Positions 1-7,937 of a DNA stretch of 37,584 nucleotides are shown here, one piece after another. A program made the position numbers and the translations under genes. Numbering within the stretch: position 1 is the stretch's first letter; each line of letters starts with the position of its first letter. This DNA is from Neptuniibacter sp. UBA6509 (lineage in GTDB: Bacteria; Pseudomonadota; Gammaproteobacteria; Pseudomonadales; Balneatricaceae): NCBI GenBank assembly GCA_002435145.1, contig DJLT01000121.1, positions 1 through 37,584 of the forward strand, written 5' to 3'. The notes under the pieces are model-generated. The model worked only from the letters and a program-made list of their open reading frames with translations. It was not told the DNA's origin and searched no databases.

Positions 1-43
1 GTATTAGTTATGATCTTTAGTAAATTTCTGTAGCGAAGCATAA

Positions 44-129
44 AGCCTCAAAGAAGCTGCTTTCTGTCGGTAGGCGACCTAAGTACTTTAGAGGCTAGGA
101 AGCTAAATTTATACCTTTTTGTTAAAAGG
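44..129 (+). other. Possible structured leader RNA upstream of the REC-GGDEF gene
   Basis: AGCCTC (44-49) can pair with GAGGCT (91-96). The stem extends inward as AAAG (50-53) with CTTT (86-89) and one bulged A. Inside it lies a small hairpin, GTCG (66-69) with CGAC (75-78). A separate hairpin, CCTTTT (114-119) with AAAAGG (124-129), ends at the AAGGA that could serve the ATG at 138. A cyclic-di-GMP riboswitch was considered because the downstream gene is a diguanylate cyclase, but the conserved class I core is not convincingly present. Structure is seen; function is unknown. Confidence 0.3.
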
Positions 130-189
130 AATCTTTGATGAAGAGATACGCGGTATTAGCCATCCAGCTGATGGAGCCTCCGCGTTCTC

Positions 190-987
190 TTGCGACTGAG
201 AACGAACCGCAAATTGCTATTTTTGGCGCTGGCCGTTTCTGACCCCGCTCCCGATTTAATTCTTCTTGATATTGAGATGCCTGATTTAGGGGGGCACGAG
301 GTGTGTAAGCAGCTGAAGTCGCAACTACACACTCGAGATATCCCTGTCATCTTTGTGACGGCTAGAGATGATGAGGGAAATGAGCAACTAGGATTACAAC
401 TCGGTGCTGTGGATTATATCACTAAGCCTGTAAGGCCTTTGACGGTTCTGGCGCGTGTAAACACACATATAACATTGAAGCAGCAAAGGGACATGCTGCA
501 AGAGATGGCGCTTAAGGACCAGCTTACAGGGCTATACAATCGCTACTATCTGCTTGAAGCAGCTGAACAGCGAATGGCTAATGCAGCAAGGCATGGAACG
601 CCTATCAGTATCTTAATGCTGGATATCGATTATTTTAAGAATATAAATGATCAACACGGCCATTTAGTCGGCGATAGTGTGCTTGCACGCATGGCAACTG
701 AATTATTAAGTGCATGTCGAAAGGAAGATATCGCTGCGAGATACGGCGGTGAAGAGTTTGCTTTTCTGCTTGGTTACTGTCCTATTGATGTTGCTGAAGC
801 GAAGGCCGAAGTCATTCGCCAGCAGGTGGAAAGTATATCTTTTTCTCATGGTATTAAAGTAACCGTCAGTATTGGAGTGACCCATCTTGGAGCGGAGGAT
901 ACAACGATTGAACAGTTGTTTGATCGAGCAGATAAGGCTCTGTATCAGGCTAAAAAGCTCGGTCGCAATCAGGTGTGTGTGAATTAA
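190..987 (+). CDS. Response regulator diguanylate cyclase (REC-GGDEF), damaged at the 5' end
   Basis: The predicted activity is making cyclic di-GMP from two GTP under control of a receiver domain. From a TTG at 190 the frame gives 265 residues. The receiver is partial: the phosphoacceptor is D27 in a DLILLDIEMP context, and the conserved lysine is K79 in ITKP. A full GGDEF domain follows from about residue 105, with GGEEF at 186-190 and an RxxD inhibitory site (RKED, 177-180) five residues before it. The TTG has no ribosome binding site, and the receiver strand carrying the acidic pair is missing in this frame. An ATG at 138 with AAGGA seven bases upstream opens another frame (138-242) that reads toward a receiver-like segment and stops just where this frame resumes. 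A frameshift around 220-242, or a sequence error, is therefore likely. The cyclase half looks intact. Confidence 0.75.
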   Translation: MRLRTNRKLLFLALAVSDPAPDLILLDIEMPDLGGHEVCKQLKSQLHTRDIPVIFVTARDDEGNEQLGLQLGAVDYITKPVRPLTVLARVNTHITLKQQRDMLQEMALKDQLTGLYNRYYLLEAAEQRMANAARHGTPISILMLDIDYFKNINDQHGHLVGDSVLARMATELLSACRKEDIAARYGGEEFAFLLGYCPIDVAEAKAEVIRQQVESISFSHGIKVTVSIGVTHLGAEDTTIEQLFDRADKALYQAKKLGRNQVCVN

Positions 988-1048
988 GGGATGTATTCAT
1001 TTGGACTGGATCTGACAGCAGTGGCTGTCTGATTTGATCTAGCCCAGG

Positions 1049-1113
1049 TGTCCGCTTTGTGAAAGCAGCCGCTTTGATGGACCTAGAGTAGGTCAGCTAA
1101 CACAAAGCGGACA
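1049..1113. repeat. Perfect 13-bp inverted repeat with nested hairpin
   Basis: TGTCCGCTTTGTG (1049-1061) is the exact reverse complement of 1101-1113. Between the arms lie GACCTA (1080-1085) and TAGGTC (1089-1094), a second perfect stem with a three-base loop. A partial copy of the arm, CCGCTTTG, recurs at 1069-1076. It sits downstream of the REC-GGDEF gene and upstream of the 3' end of a minus-strand gene. It could end convergent transcripts, but there is no T run and the nested layout is more like a REP-type or small mobile repeat. Confidence 0.55.
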
Positions 1114-1181
1114 TGCTAATTTTGTGAAAGTGAGAAGAATCTGCCTTAATTCTGATCACTTCACTTCCCGTGAATTACCCA

Positions 1182-1439
1182 CTAATATTGTCTGTCTAGT
1201 TTTTTAACTTTTCTTAAGAACATATATTCTTTTTCATTTGATACAAATTCACACTGTAAACGGCTACCAAAGTTTAGCTTCACTAAATTGTATGCATCTG
1301 AGACTGTAACAACAAAGCCATCACCGCTTTTATGAGCATATAGCCCTCCTAAGAAATAGTGGCGATTGTTTAGTCGCTTACCAAATCTTAAAATCTTTTC
1401 GTGAACGCGTTTAACCAAGTTTTCATTAACGTGTTTCAT
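1182..1439 (-). CDS. Small hypothetical protein
   Basis: This is an 85-residue basic protein that I do not recognise. The ATG at 1439 is preferred over a TTG at 1445 because AAGGA lies eight bases before it, whereas the TTG would leave only about two bases. The product is rich in lysine, arginine and aromatic residues, with no signal peptide or membrane segment, and reads like a small soluble, possibly nucleic-acid-binding protein. It is divergent from the CBS-pair gene at 1654, and the 17-bp palindrome at 1491-1507 lies between the two starts. Function unknown. Confidence 0.5.
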   Translation of the reverse strand: MKHVNENLVKRVHEKILRFGKRLNNRHYFLGGLYAHKSGDGFVVTVSDAYNLVKLNFGSRLQCEFVSNEKEYMFLRKVKKLDRQY

Positions 1440-1490
1440 TTGCAATATCCTTGGGCAGCCACCTAATGCCTAGTAAAAAAGCTAAAAAAC

Positions 1491-1507
1491 GTTTCTATAT
1501 TAGAAAC
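1491..1507. promoter_or_regulatory. Operator-like 17-bp palindrome
   Basis: GTTTCTA (1491-1497), a TAT spacer and TAGAAAC (1501-1507) form a perfect palindrome in the 214-bp gap between the divergent genes starting at 1439 (minus) and 1654 (plus). The surroundings are very AT-rich. Position and symmetry suit a repressor or activator site for one or both genes. The cognate protein is unknown. Confidence 0.4.
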
Positions 1508-1653
1508 TATGAAAACAAAAAAAATACAGAAAAATGACAGGTTTTTTGGGATTAATATTTAGATTTTTTAAATTAGCAAAACTTTTAAACATCCTTTGGG
1601 TCACAAGTAAAAGAAGCTTTTTAAGCAAATGAATAAAAAGGCAGGAGTATTTT

Positions 1654-2283
1654 ATGTTCTCTATATACGAGTATGATCGTCGAGTTTTCAGGAATACGCT
1701 TGAGGAATTATATAAAGTTAACCCTATTGAGCCTTCTGCCGCTTCACTTAGGCCCGATCCTGAAATGAAGTATCCGCAGTCAAAATCACGTATTAACAAA
1801 GAATATGTTCCTAACAATAATGCTTTAGAGGCTTACCGAGATTTAATCGATGCAAAGCCTAGAGACGAGCTCAAACATGCTTACGAAATTATGCAGAAAG
1901 ATTTCATAGTATTGAAGGATACTCAAACAGCCTTTGAAGCACTTGATACCTTACACTATAGCCAGCTTGATGCCCTTCCCGTCATTAATGATAAAAACTG
2001 CATTACCGGGCTTTTCTCTGACAAGGCAATCACTGAAAAATTACTGAACAATCCCAATGAACAACTTAACTTAAGGATCACAAGCCTTAACTCATGGGAA
2101 TTCGAAAAAGTTATCACGGCAGAACCTGTCACCAGTATCAGGAGGATCGCCGAAGTGATGTCCCGTTATAACCTATCAGTTGTGCCTATCGTAGACGCTT
2201 ACGATGAAATTACTGGTATAGTTACCGGCAGAGAGATCGCGCAGGCGATTTCTAACGATCCCCCTATCAGTATCTGGACCTAA
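1654..2283 (+). CDS. CBS domain pair protein
   Basis: This is a 209-residue soluble protein. Residues 1-75 form a polar N-terminal extension with no recognised domain. A first CBS motif spans about 77-132 (DALPVINDKNCITGL) and a second about 150-203 (SVVPIVDAYDEITGIVTGREI). Paired CBS motifs usually bind adenine nucleotides and act as an energy or ligand sensor for a partner protein. No effector domain is present, so this is a stand-alone sensor. The start is well supported by AGGAG seven to eight bases before the ATG. The stop overlaps the stop of an oxidoreductase relic on the opposite strand. Confidence 0.8.
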   Translation: MFSIYEYDRRVFRNTLEELYKVNPIEPSAASLRPDPEMKYPQSKSRINKEYVPNNNALEAYRDLIDAKPRDELKHAYEIMQKDFIVLKDTQTAFEALDTLHYSQLDALPVINDKNCITGLFSDKAITEKLLNNPNEQLNLRITSLNSWEFEKVITAEPVTSIRRIAEVMSRYNLSVVPIVDAYDEITGIVTGREIAQAISNDPPISIWT

Positions 2284-2427
2284 AGCCGTGACCAGATGTG
2301 CTTTTCACGTTTAATCTGCGATGTTGATAGACCAATGCGCCCGAGCTGATCCACTATATCGTCCACCATGGATGGATTTCCAAAAACATAGGCTAGAGTT
2401 CCTTCTATATTGTCACTCGGCGATTTG
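2280..2427 (-). pseudogene. C-terminal relic of a flavin/ferredoxin reductase-like oxidoreductase
   Basis: Read on the minus strand, this stretch encodes an open tail of about 48 residues ending at a TAG at 2280-2282. It contains AYVFGNPSMVDDIVDQLG, which resembles the C-terminal GNPxM nucleotide-binding segment of ferredoxin/flavodoxin NADP reductase-like enzymes. An in-frame stop lies immediately upstream and no start, FAD domain or further homologous sequence can be followed. I read it as the tail of a decayed gene. The family call is tentative because only the tail survives. Confidence 0.45.
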
Positions 2428-2627
2428 ACTCAAAAGCGCTCTCGGGCTTCTGCTGACACAAGAAAAATCGATAATTTTTCTGTTCAACATAGCTCCTCCA
2501 AATAACTACTTTGACAGTCAATGCTGGATTAATTCATTCCGTTTTTACTTAATGCCGTTCCGAAAAAAATTGCATTATTTTATTAAGAAATTATCTAATA
2601 ATATTTGAAAAAAAACGGAGAAATAAC

Positions 2628-3011
2628 ATGGAATATTACGATCAAGATAAGCAAAATTTATTCAGGCAGCTAAGACTAAATGATAGCCCTGAAGAAATTG
2701 ATGAGTTCATAGAGTCGCACAAAATATATTCAGGTGAGCTTCATCTAGCAGATACTCAATTCTGGTCAACGTCACGATCAGAGTTCATTCGCGAGTCTCT
2801 ATATAATGACAGTGAGTGCCTCGGCTCGGTTGACTACCTAGATATGATTTTGAGAGATTGCGGTCAGCACTACGTTGAGAATTCACCCCATTATTCAAAA
2901 GATTGCTTTTTACCGAGAATTAAATATGAAGGCAAAAAATGGTACGAGTTCTCTGGTTTAAAATTTAGTAACTCTTCAAGGCCCGGGTTTATCAGGCTGC
3001 TATCCCTGTAA
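2628..3011 (+). CDS. DUF2789 family protein with an aberrant C-terminal extension
   Basis: Residues 9-76 match the small DUF2789 family: NLFRQLRL, then an IDEFIESH helix, then LADTQFWS and a final helix ending near YLDMILR. Family members are normally about 75-80 residues; this one runs to 127. The extra part (from about 2870) is read from sequence that, on the other strand, encodes an NhaR-like relic, so it is probably junk translation following loss of the native stop. GGAG before the ATG supports the start. The function of DUF2789 proteins is not established. Confidence 0.65.
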   Translation: MEYYDQDKQNLFRQLRLNDSPEEIDEFIESHKIYSGELHLADTQFWSTSRSEFIRESLYNDSECLGSVDYLDMILRDCGQHYVENSPHYSKDCFLPRIKYEGKKWYEFSGLKFSNSSRPGFIRLLSL

Positions 3012-3283
3012 ATTGCGTACAAATCTTCTGTAATGCTGTTAACCACACCAATCACTTTTACACCATACTGCTCACATATTTCTTCTGCTATAAATGTAGG
3101 TGCTGAGAAATACCCTTCTCCGGATTGCCCAAGTACTTTTAACAAAGCACTGTCATCAATTTCTGCCTTAATATTCTGTTGAATATTGTGATCTTTGAAC
3201 CAATCCTTTAACTTTTCTAGATAAGGTGTATGGCGCCCATAACTGAGGAAAGGCTGGTTATTCAGATAACAGAATGTTTTCTG
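2891..3283 (-). pseudogene. C-terminal fragment of a LysR-type regulator resembling NhaR
   Basis: An open minus-strand frame from just after a TAG at 3284-3286 down to 2891 encodes the effector-domain end of a LysR-family regulator. Recognisable pieces are DDSALLKVLGQSGEGYFSAP, IAEEICEQYGVKVIG and DLYAIYRDSSLINPGLEELL, which follow the order of the NhaR C-terminus (NhaR activates Na+/H+ antiporter genes). The DNA-binding half is absent, and no start with a ribosome binding site is visible. It is tail-to-tail with the DUF2789 gene. The homologous part stops near 2955, so the remaining codons to 2891 are probably read-through. Confidence 0.65.
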
Positions 3284-3631
3284 CTAGGATTGCATCCGCA
3301 CTAGCGCTACTTGAGGAAGAGTCTTTGATGAATACATTGCTAACGGGATGATAGCGACAGTAAGGGCTGTGAACAGAAATAAATCTGTTTTACATCGATT
3401 TAAATCTAACGCAGTGAGCTTTTGATTGATCCTATTGTTTTAATTTTCTGTTCGATATGTAGACCAACCTGCTGCCATCTGAACTATGCTTGCACGGTGG
3501 CTGGCTAGAAATGCTGGGATTTGGTAGAAACAGTTTGTATTAACTCAGTTGAGCGCACGTGTTTTGTCAATATCTATTCAATACTCGGCTATTGTACGAT
3601 AGTTGTTGATAGGTGATCCCATTATATTGCG
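3284..3631. other. Intergenic stretch, no gene recognised
   Basis: This stretch lies between the NhaR-like relic and the 3' end of the sodium channel gene. Short open pieces occur on both strands, including one of about 29 codons on the minus strand around 3440-3530, but none has a start with a ribosome binding site or a family I can name. It is probably more decayed coding sequence. Confidence 0.4.
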
Positions 3632-4483
3632 CTAGCAGCGTCTATTCCGTTCTTGCAACAGATGTTTTAGTTCACCTATCTCAGCACGCAGCTCCTTCAT
3701 CTCCGCGTGCATATCCGCTTCTATATGATCACGTGCCTGATCAACCGCACCAACGGTGGTTTTGGTCTCTATTTCGGTGAAAGTCTGCATGGCATTTACG
3801 ATGATCGCAATAAATAAATTAAGCATGGTAAATGTTGCTATTAGGATGAATGGAATAAAAAACGCCCAAGCATAAGGGTAGGTTTCCATTACCGGTCGAG
3901 AGATTCCCATGGACCAGCTTTCTAATGTCATAATCTGAAACAGGGTATAAAGCGAGGCGCCAATGCTTCCAAACCATTCTGGAAACGCGCTGCCAAATAG
4001 ATTGGTAGCAATAACCGCAAACACATAGTAGATTAGCAGCAATACTAAGGCGATTGATGATAGCCCTGGAATAGAAGCTAACAGTGCGCCAACCACTCGT
4101 CGCATGGATGGTACGATCGATAAGATTCGTAATACCCTAAGTACACGTAACGCTCTCAATACAGAGAACGGTCCGGTGGACGGCATTAGTGCAATAGTCA
4201 CTACCAAGAAATCGAACAGACTCCAAGGGTCACGGAAAAACTTCAACCTATAAACGAAAAGCCGAAGTAAAATCTCAAAAACAAAGACAGTCAAAATTAC
4301 ACGGTCAAGTATCAAGATCGGAACACCATAACGGTTCATGATAGCCGGAACCGTCTCCAACCCAAGGGTAATAGCGTTAATAACGATCAACGTTAGGATC
4401 ATATGTTGAAAGAGATTGCAGTTGATTAGGCGTCGGCAAGCGGAGTGAAAACCCTCTTCAGATACCGGTTGTTTCATATTCAT
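3632..4483 (-). CDS. NaChBac-type voltage-gated sodium channel (BacNav)
   Basis: This is a single-domain six-helix channel subunit of 283 residues that assembles as a homotetramer in the inner membrane. S1 is about residues 26-45, S2 61-80 and S3 88-102. S4 is 107-125, with gating arginines at every third position (R110, R113, R116, R119). S5 is 132-160, then the pore loop with the selectivity filter TLESWSM at 186-192, and S6 203-232. The filter is the sodium-selective form seen in NavAb and NavMs. Residues about 250-280 form a charged helical tail matching the C-terminal coiled coil of the family. No strong ribosome binding site is visible; an in-frame ATG two codons later is an alternative start. 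It appears monocistronic. Confidence 0.93.
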   Translation of the reverse strand: MNMKQPVSEEGFHSACRRLINCNLFQHMILTLIVINAITLGLETVPAIMNRYGVPILILDRVILTVFVFEILLRLFVYRLKFFRDPWSLFDFLVVTIALMPSTGPFSVLRALRVLRVLRILSIVPSMRRVVGALLASIPGLSSIALVLLLIYYVFAVIATNLFGSAFPEWFGSIGASLYTLFQIMTLESWSMGISRPVMETYPYAWAFFIPFILIATFTMLNLFIAIIVNAMQTFTEIETKTTVGAVDQARDHIEADMHAEMKELRAEIGELKHLLQERNRRC

Positions 4484-4859
4484 TGTTATAGTATCAATTC
4501 TCGTAACTCGTAGAATAAATAAAATAGGTCCATATGGTTTTTTAACAAACTATGACTTCAATAAATGCATCAAACACTCTATCGTCTGGGACTTGTACTT
4601 TCCAGTATCAATCGCTGACTGTATGTCCATAACGTAATTTGTTGCAAGTAGTTTTGTACCTACATTAGTCTCTCACTAATAGTGAAACAACTAGCTTTCA
4701 GTCGACATCAGCGCGCATCATTAAAAGTCTGCTTTTGGCACCAAACAGAAGTTGGAACGATGTTTGGAATGTGTCGAGAGCGGAAAATGAATGTCAGGTC
4801 AAGTTCAGGTTTCTACGATTAAGGAGCCTGTGACGTTTACTGCTTTTAAATGATATTTC
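4484..4859. other. Intergenic stretch with a possible minus-strand relic
   Basis: This lies between the sodium channel start and the end of the histidine kinase gene. A minus-strand frame of about 40 codons ending at 4550 (stop at 4550-4552) is open but has no start and no recognised family. The rest shows no convincing terminator or gene. The channel promoter should lie in the first 100 bases next to 4483. Confidence 0.35.
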
Positions 4860-6794
4860 TTAAATATTCTCAGGAAGATTTAAGATTGTTTTTGTACCCT
4901 TGCCTAGTTCGCTTTCCACATGAACTTTCCCCTTTAGCACTTTGGTGGTCAAATTATGCACAATGTGAAGGCCTAAACCACTGCCACCACTCCCACTTTT
5001 AGTGGTGAAAAATGGATCGTAGATACTGTTCTTTATGTTGCTATCTATACCTTTACCATTATCCTCGACTGTAATTTGGACATGCTTGTCATCGGTTTCG
5101 CGTGCCGAAATAGTAATCTTTCCATCGGTACGGCCTTCAAATCCATGAATGATAGAGTTTTGAATTAAATTCGTTATGACTTGGGATATCGCACCTGGAA
5201 AACTTTCAATTTTAATATTCTCTGGTATGTCTGCATCAACATGAATCTTGGCTTTTTTAATCATGGGGTGAAGCGTTGTCAGTACATCATGGATATGTTG
5301 GTTAAGGTCAAATTGACGTTTTTTTGAACTGGCTTGGTCTACGGCAACTTGCTTGAAGCTGTGAATTAGCTCAGAAGCACGATAGAGGTTTCGTTCTATA
5401 ATGAGCGTCCCTTGCTCCATTTCATCTATGAAATCATTAAAGCTTGTTTGGGTTAGATTATTGCTTTTAACTCGTGCTGCAATATCCCGAACGCTTGAAC
5501 TCAATGTTGAGGAGGTCATTTGGCTATTTCCAATAGGCGTATTGAGTTCATGAGATACCCCCGCTACTAATGCCCCCAGCGCTGATAGCTTTTCTGATTG
5601 AACTAACTGGTCTTGAGTTAATTGAAGATCTTGAAGGGTTAGTTCTAGCTCGTGATTACTCTGTTTTAGGTCTTCTGTACGTTCTTCTACTCTTCGCTCA
5701 AGTTCCTGATTGAGTTTTGCGACCTCATGCTCACGGGCCTCAATGGCGGCACTCATTTTGCTTAGATTGTTGGTGAGGCGCTGAACCTCTCTGATTTTAG
5801 ATTTATTGGAATTGGTTTCGTATCTGCCTGAAGCCACCGCTTGGGCTTGCAGAGCGACTTGGGCAAAACCTGATAGGAACTCGCGAGCAAGTAACATTGC
5901 AATGAACCCAGCTGAGGCGATGCTGGTAATGATCGCTATAAATAAAATGTCATAAATTGCTGACTTCTCCGCTTCTACTTCAGTTCGGGGTTGTGCGGTT
6001 ATGAGCATCCAGTTTAAGCCTGGGATGATGGAAGGGGTACCGATGTATTCTTTATTGTTGAAGGTAAAAGGTAAGCTGATATCTTCTCCATGATCTGCTT
6101 GCTGCACCAGTTTTAGATTTGAAAGATTGATTTGCTGGTGGCTGAGAGATACATCGGGGTGGGCAATTAACTGTCGATTTCGATCTAAAATCATAACCGT
6201 AACATTGTGCTGCACAGCTAAATCACTGACTAAATTTGGGAACTCTTCAATTGAAATTTCTCCAGTGATAGCGCCAGAAAAAAATGGCCTTGAATAAGCG
6301 ATTGATAGCCTGCCTGTGACCGCGGATAGAAACGTATTCGACCATATGGCTTGGCTGCTGTTTTGTACGTTTTTATAGAAACTATTTTGACTAATATCTA
6401 GTGCGATGAAGTTCTGCCGGAGTTGTTGGCGGTTGTTAGGCAAGCCGATATTAGTAATCAAACCTGAGCTGTTTGTTAGGTAAATGGTAGAGAAATAGGT
6501 TTGGCTATTTGTGTAAATGTCAAGGAAAGCATGTTTTTCATCGAATAGTTCGTATCTTTGTCTAGAGAATTTGGCTAATACGTTTAAGTCGGATGCGGCA
6601 TTATCAAGATAGCTTATGACTTGTGCAGATATAGATTCTAATAGTGTCAGTTGGCTAAGGTGATGATTATGGTTGATTTTAGGAACGAGTAGAATAATTG
6701 AAAGGAGGCTGGCGATAAGCAGAGGTATGATCGCGACGATAAGGAACTGGGTTGTTAAAATTGTGCGTAGAGGCCAACTTTTTTTATTCGTCAT
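4860..6794 (-). CDS. Membrane sensor histidine kinase (periplasmic sensor-HAMP-HisKA-HATPase)
   Basis: This is a 644-residue inner-membrane kinase. TM1 is about residues 12-37, followed by a periplasmic Cache-like sensor region at about 40-275 and TM2 at about 280-302. HAMP and a long coiled coil run through about 303-400. The dimerisation domain carries the phospho-accepting H415 in VSHELNTPIGN. The ATPase domain has the N box around 542-546, DNGKGI at 578-583, DPFFTT at 593-598 and GSGLGLH at 604-610, so it looks catalytically complete. It has no receiver or HPt domain. It starts four bases after the stop of the binding-lipoprotein gene and is the last gene of a three-gene operon whose first product is a receiver-EAL regulator, the obvious partner. 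The specific ligand cannot be told from sequence. Confidence 0.9.
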   Translation of the reverse strand: MTNKKSWPLRTILTTQFLIVAIIPLLIASLLSIILLVPKINHNHHLSQLTLLESISAQVISYLDNAASDLNVLAKFSRQRYELFDEKHAFLDIYTNSQTYFSTIYLTNSSGLITNIGLPNNRQQLRQNFIALDISQNSFYKNVQNSSQAIWSNTFLSAVTGRLSIAYSRPFFSGAITGEISIEEFPNLVSDLAVQHNVTVMILDRNRQLIAHPDVSLSHQQINLSNLKLVQQADHGEDISLPFTFNNKEYIGTPSIIPGLNWMLITAQPRTEVEAEKSAIYDILFIAIITSIASAGFIAMLLAREFLSGFAQVALQAQAVASGRYETNSNKSKIREVQRLTNNLSKMSAAIEAREHEVAKLNQELERRVEERTEDLKQSNHELELTLQDLQLTQDQLVQSEKLSALGALVAGVSHELNTPIGNSQMTSSTLSSSVRDIAARVKSNNLTQTSFNDFIDEMEQGTLIIERNLYRASELIHSFKQVAVDQASSKKRQFDLNQHIHDVLTTLHPMIKKAKIHVDADIPENIKIESFPGAISQVITNLIQNSIIHGFEGRTDGKITISARETDDKHVQITVEDNGKGIDSNIKNSIYDPFFTTKSGSGGSGLGLHIVHNLTTKVLKGKVHVESELGKGTKTILNLPENI

Positions 6795-6798
6795 AAGG

Positions 6799-7920
6799 TC
6801 AATCCACTAACTCAAACTGACCGTTCTTTATTTGACTAATAAATACCTTACTTTGCCCATCCCCGTGCTTATCTATTTTTAGGGAGCCCTGTACGCCTTG
6901 GAACTCGCCTAGGTTAAGTAAGTTTGTTTTTAAACGTTCTATATTGCGGTCTTTCATGAGTGCGCTTAACAGCATTCTTGTGGCGTCGTAGCAGTAGATG
7001 GAGGGGAAAGTAGGGCTGGCTTTAAAACGCTTTAGGTAATTCTTTTTAAACTTAAGAAATTGCGGGGCGCTACTATTAATATCCACGTATTTAGGAGCGT
7101 AGGTCCCTTCAGCATATTGACCGCTAAGCTGGATCAGCCGATCTGTCCCCGCCCAATTAGAGGCGACAATAATAGTATTTGGGTCCACTTGTTTGATTTG
7201 TTTAATGAGAAGAGCCGCATCAACTGCATTGACTGATAACAAAATAACCTGAGGCTTTTCGGCCATAATGCTGAGAACTATGTCAGAAAAGGCGGTATCT
7301 TTTGTTGAATTGAAAGTGGCGGTAGATATTAGTTTTCCGCCGTTCTTCTCATAGCTATGTTGAAACCATTCGAGCCAAGCACGTGTATAGGCCTCATTAC
7401 TGAGATCCATGACTGCGGCTGCCCTAATTGCAGCGGGGTATTTCTGGGAGATGAAACTTCCCATGTGACTTGCATGGGAGGAAAGGTCCGCTACATTTCG
7501 GATAAAATAGTCATCAAGCCCAGTTAAACGGTCGGTTGTTACTGTGCAGGCCATCATGACTTTTTGGGCTTTGTTTATATGTTCTACACTTACTGTTGCG
7601 ATAGCGCTGGTCATCGGACCGATAATGGCATTTACATCACTCTCAATGAGTTCTTTGACTAATGAGCTAGCCAGTACTGGGTCCTGCTTATCATCTTTAT
7701 AAACAATGCTGATAGGCTGGCCATTGATACCACCACGTGCATTTTGCTCTTCAATGGCTAGAGTCACACCGTTTCTGCCTCCCGTGCCTAAATCCGCGAC
7801 ACGGCCTGTCATTCCTCCGATAAAACCTAATTTAACAGGCTCTTCTGAACAGCCAAGCATGAGAGAGAGGAATAACGTGATGAAACCAAACTTACTTAAC
7901 TTGTGATTTGAATCTAACAT
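6799..7920 (-). CDS. LivK-type periplasmic binding lipoprotein, probably a sensor component
   Basis: This is a 373-residue type I periplasmic binding protein of the branched-chain amino acid/amide family. A hydrophobic signal ends in LMLGC, with C24 the likely lipidated cysteine. The mature part begins VKLGFIGGMTGRVADLGTGG and continues with the typical NGVTLAIEEQNARGGINGQ and NAIIGPMTSAIA segments. The ATG at 7920 is chosen because it gives a clean lipoprotein signal and has GGGTGG upstream; a start at 7962 would add a non-signal leader and overlap the previous gene. No ABC permease or ATPase is nearby. The gene is sandwiched between a response regulator and a histidine kinase, so it more likely presents a ligand to the kinase than feeds a transporter. 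That role is inferred. Confidence 0.85.
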   Translation of the reverse strand: MLDSNHKLSKFGFITLFLSLMLGCSEEPVKLGFIGGMTGRVADLGTGGRNGVTLAIEEQNARGGINGQPISIVYKDDKQDPVLASSLVKELIESDVNAIIGPMTSAIATVSVEHINKAQKVMMACTVTTDRLTGLDDYFIRNVADLSSHASHMGSFISQKYPAAIRAAAVMDLSNEAYTRAWLEWFQHSYEKNGGKLISTATFNSTKDTAFSDIVLSIMAEKPQVILLSVNAVDAALLIKQIKQVDPNTIIVASNWAGTDRLIQLSGQYAEGTYAPKYVDINSSAPQFLKFKKNYLKRFKASPTFPSIYCYDATRMLLSALMKDRNIERLKTNLLNLGEFQGVQGSLKIDKHGDGQSKVFISQIKNGQFELVD

Positions 7921-7937
7921 GATTAAGCCACCCGAAA

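Noticed and set aside
44-129. Cyclic-di-GMP class I riboswitch
   Set aside because: AAAGCC and GGTAGG-like pieces are present, but the conserved core order and the tetraloop/receptor pair are not, so only a generic structured leader is claimed.
1500-1817. Minus-strand open frame of 105 codons
   Set aside because: It overlaps the start and N-terminal half of the CBS-pair gene, has no ribosome binding site and reads as low-complexity hydrophobic sequence from an AT-rich leader.
988-3631. Insertion sequence or prophage fragment
   Set aside because: Several gene relics are present, but no transposase, integrase, terminal repeat with target duplication or phage gene was found.
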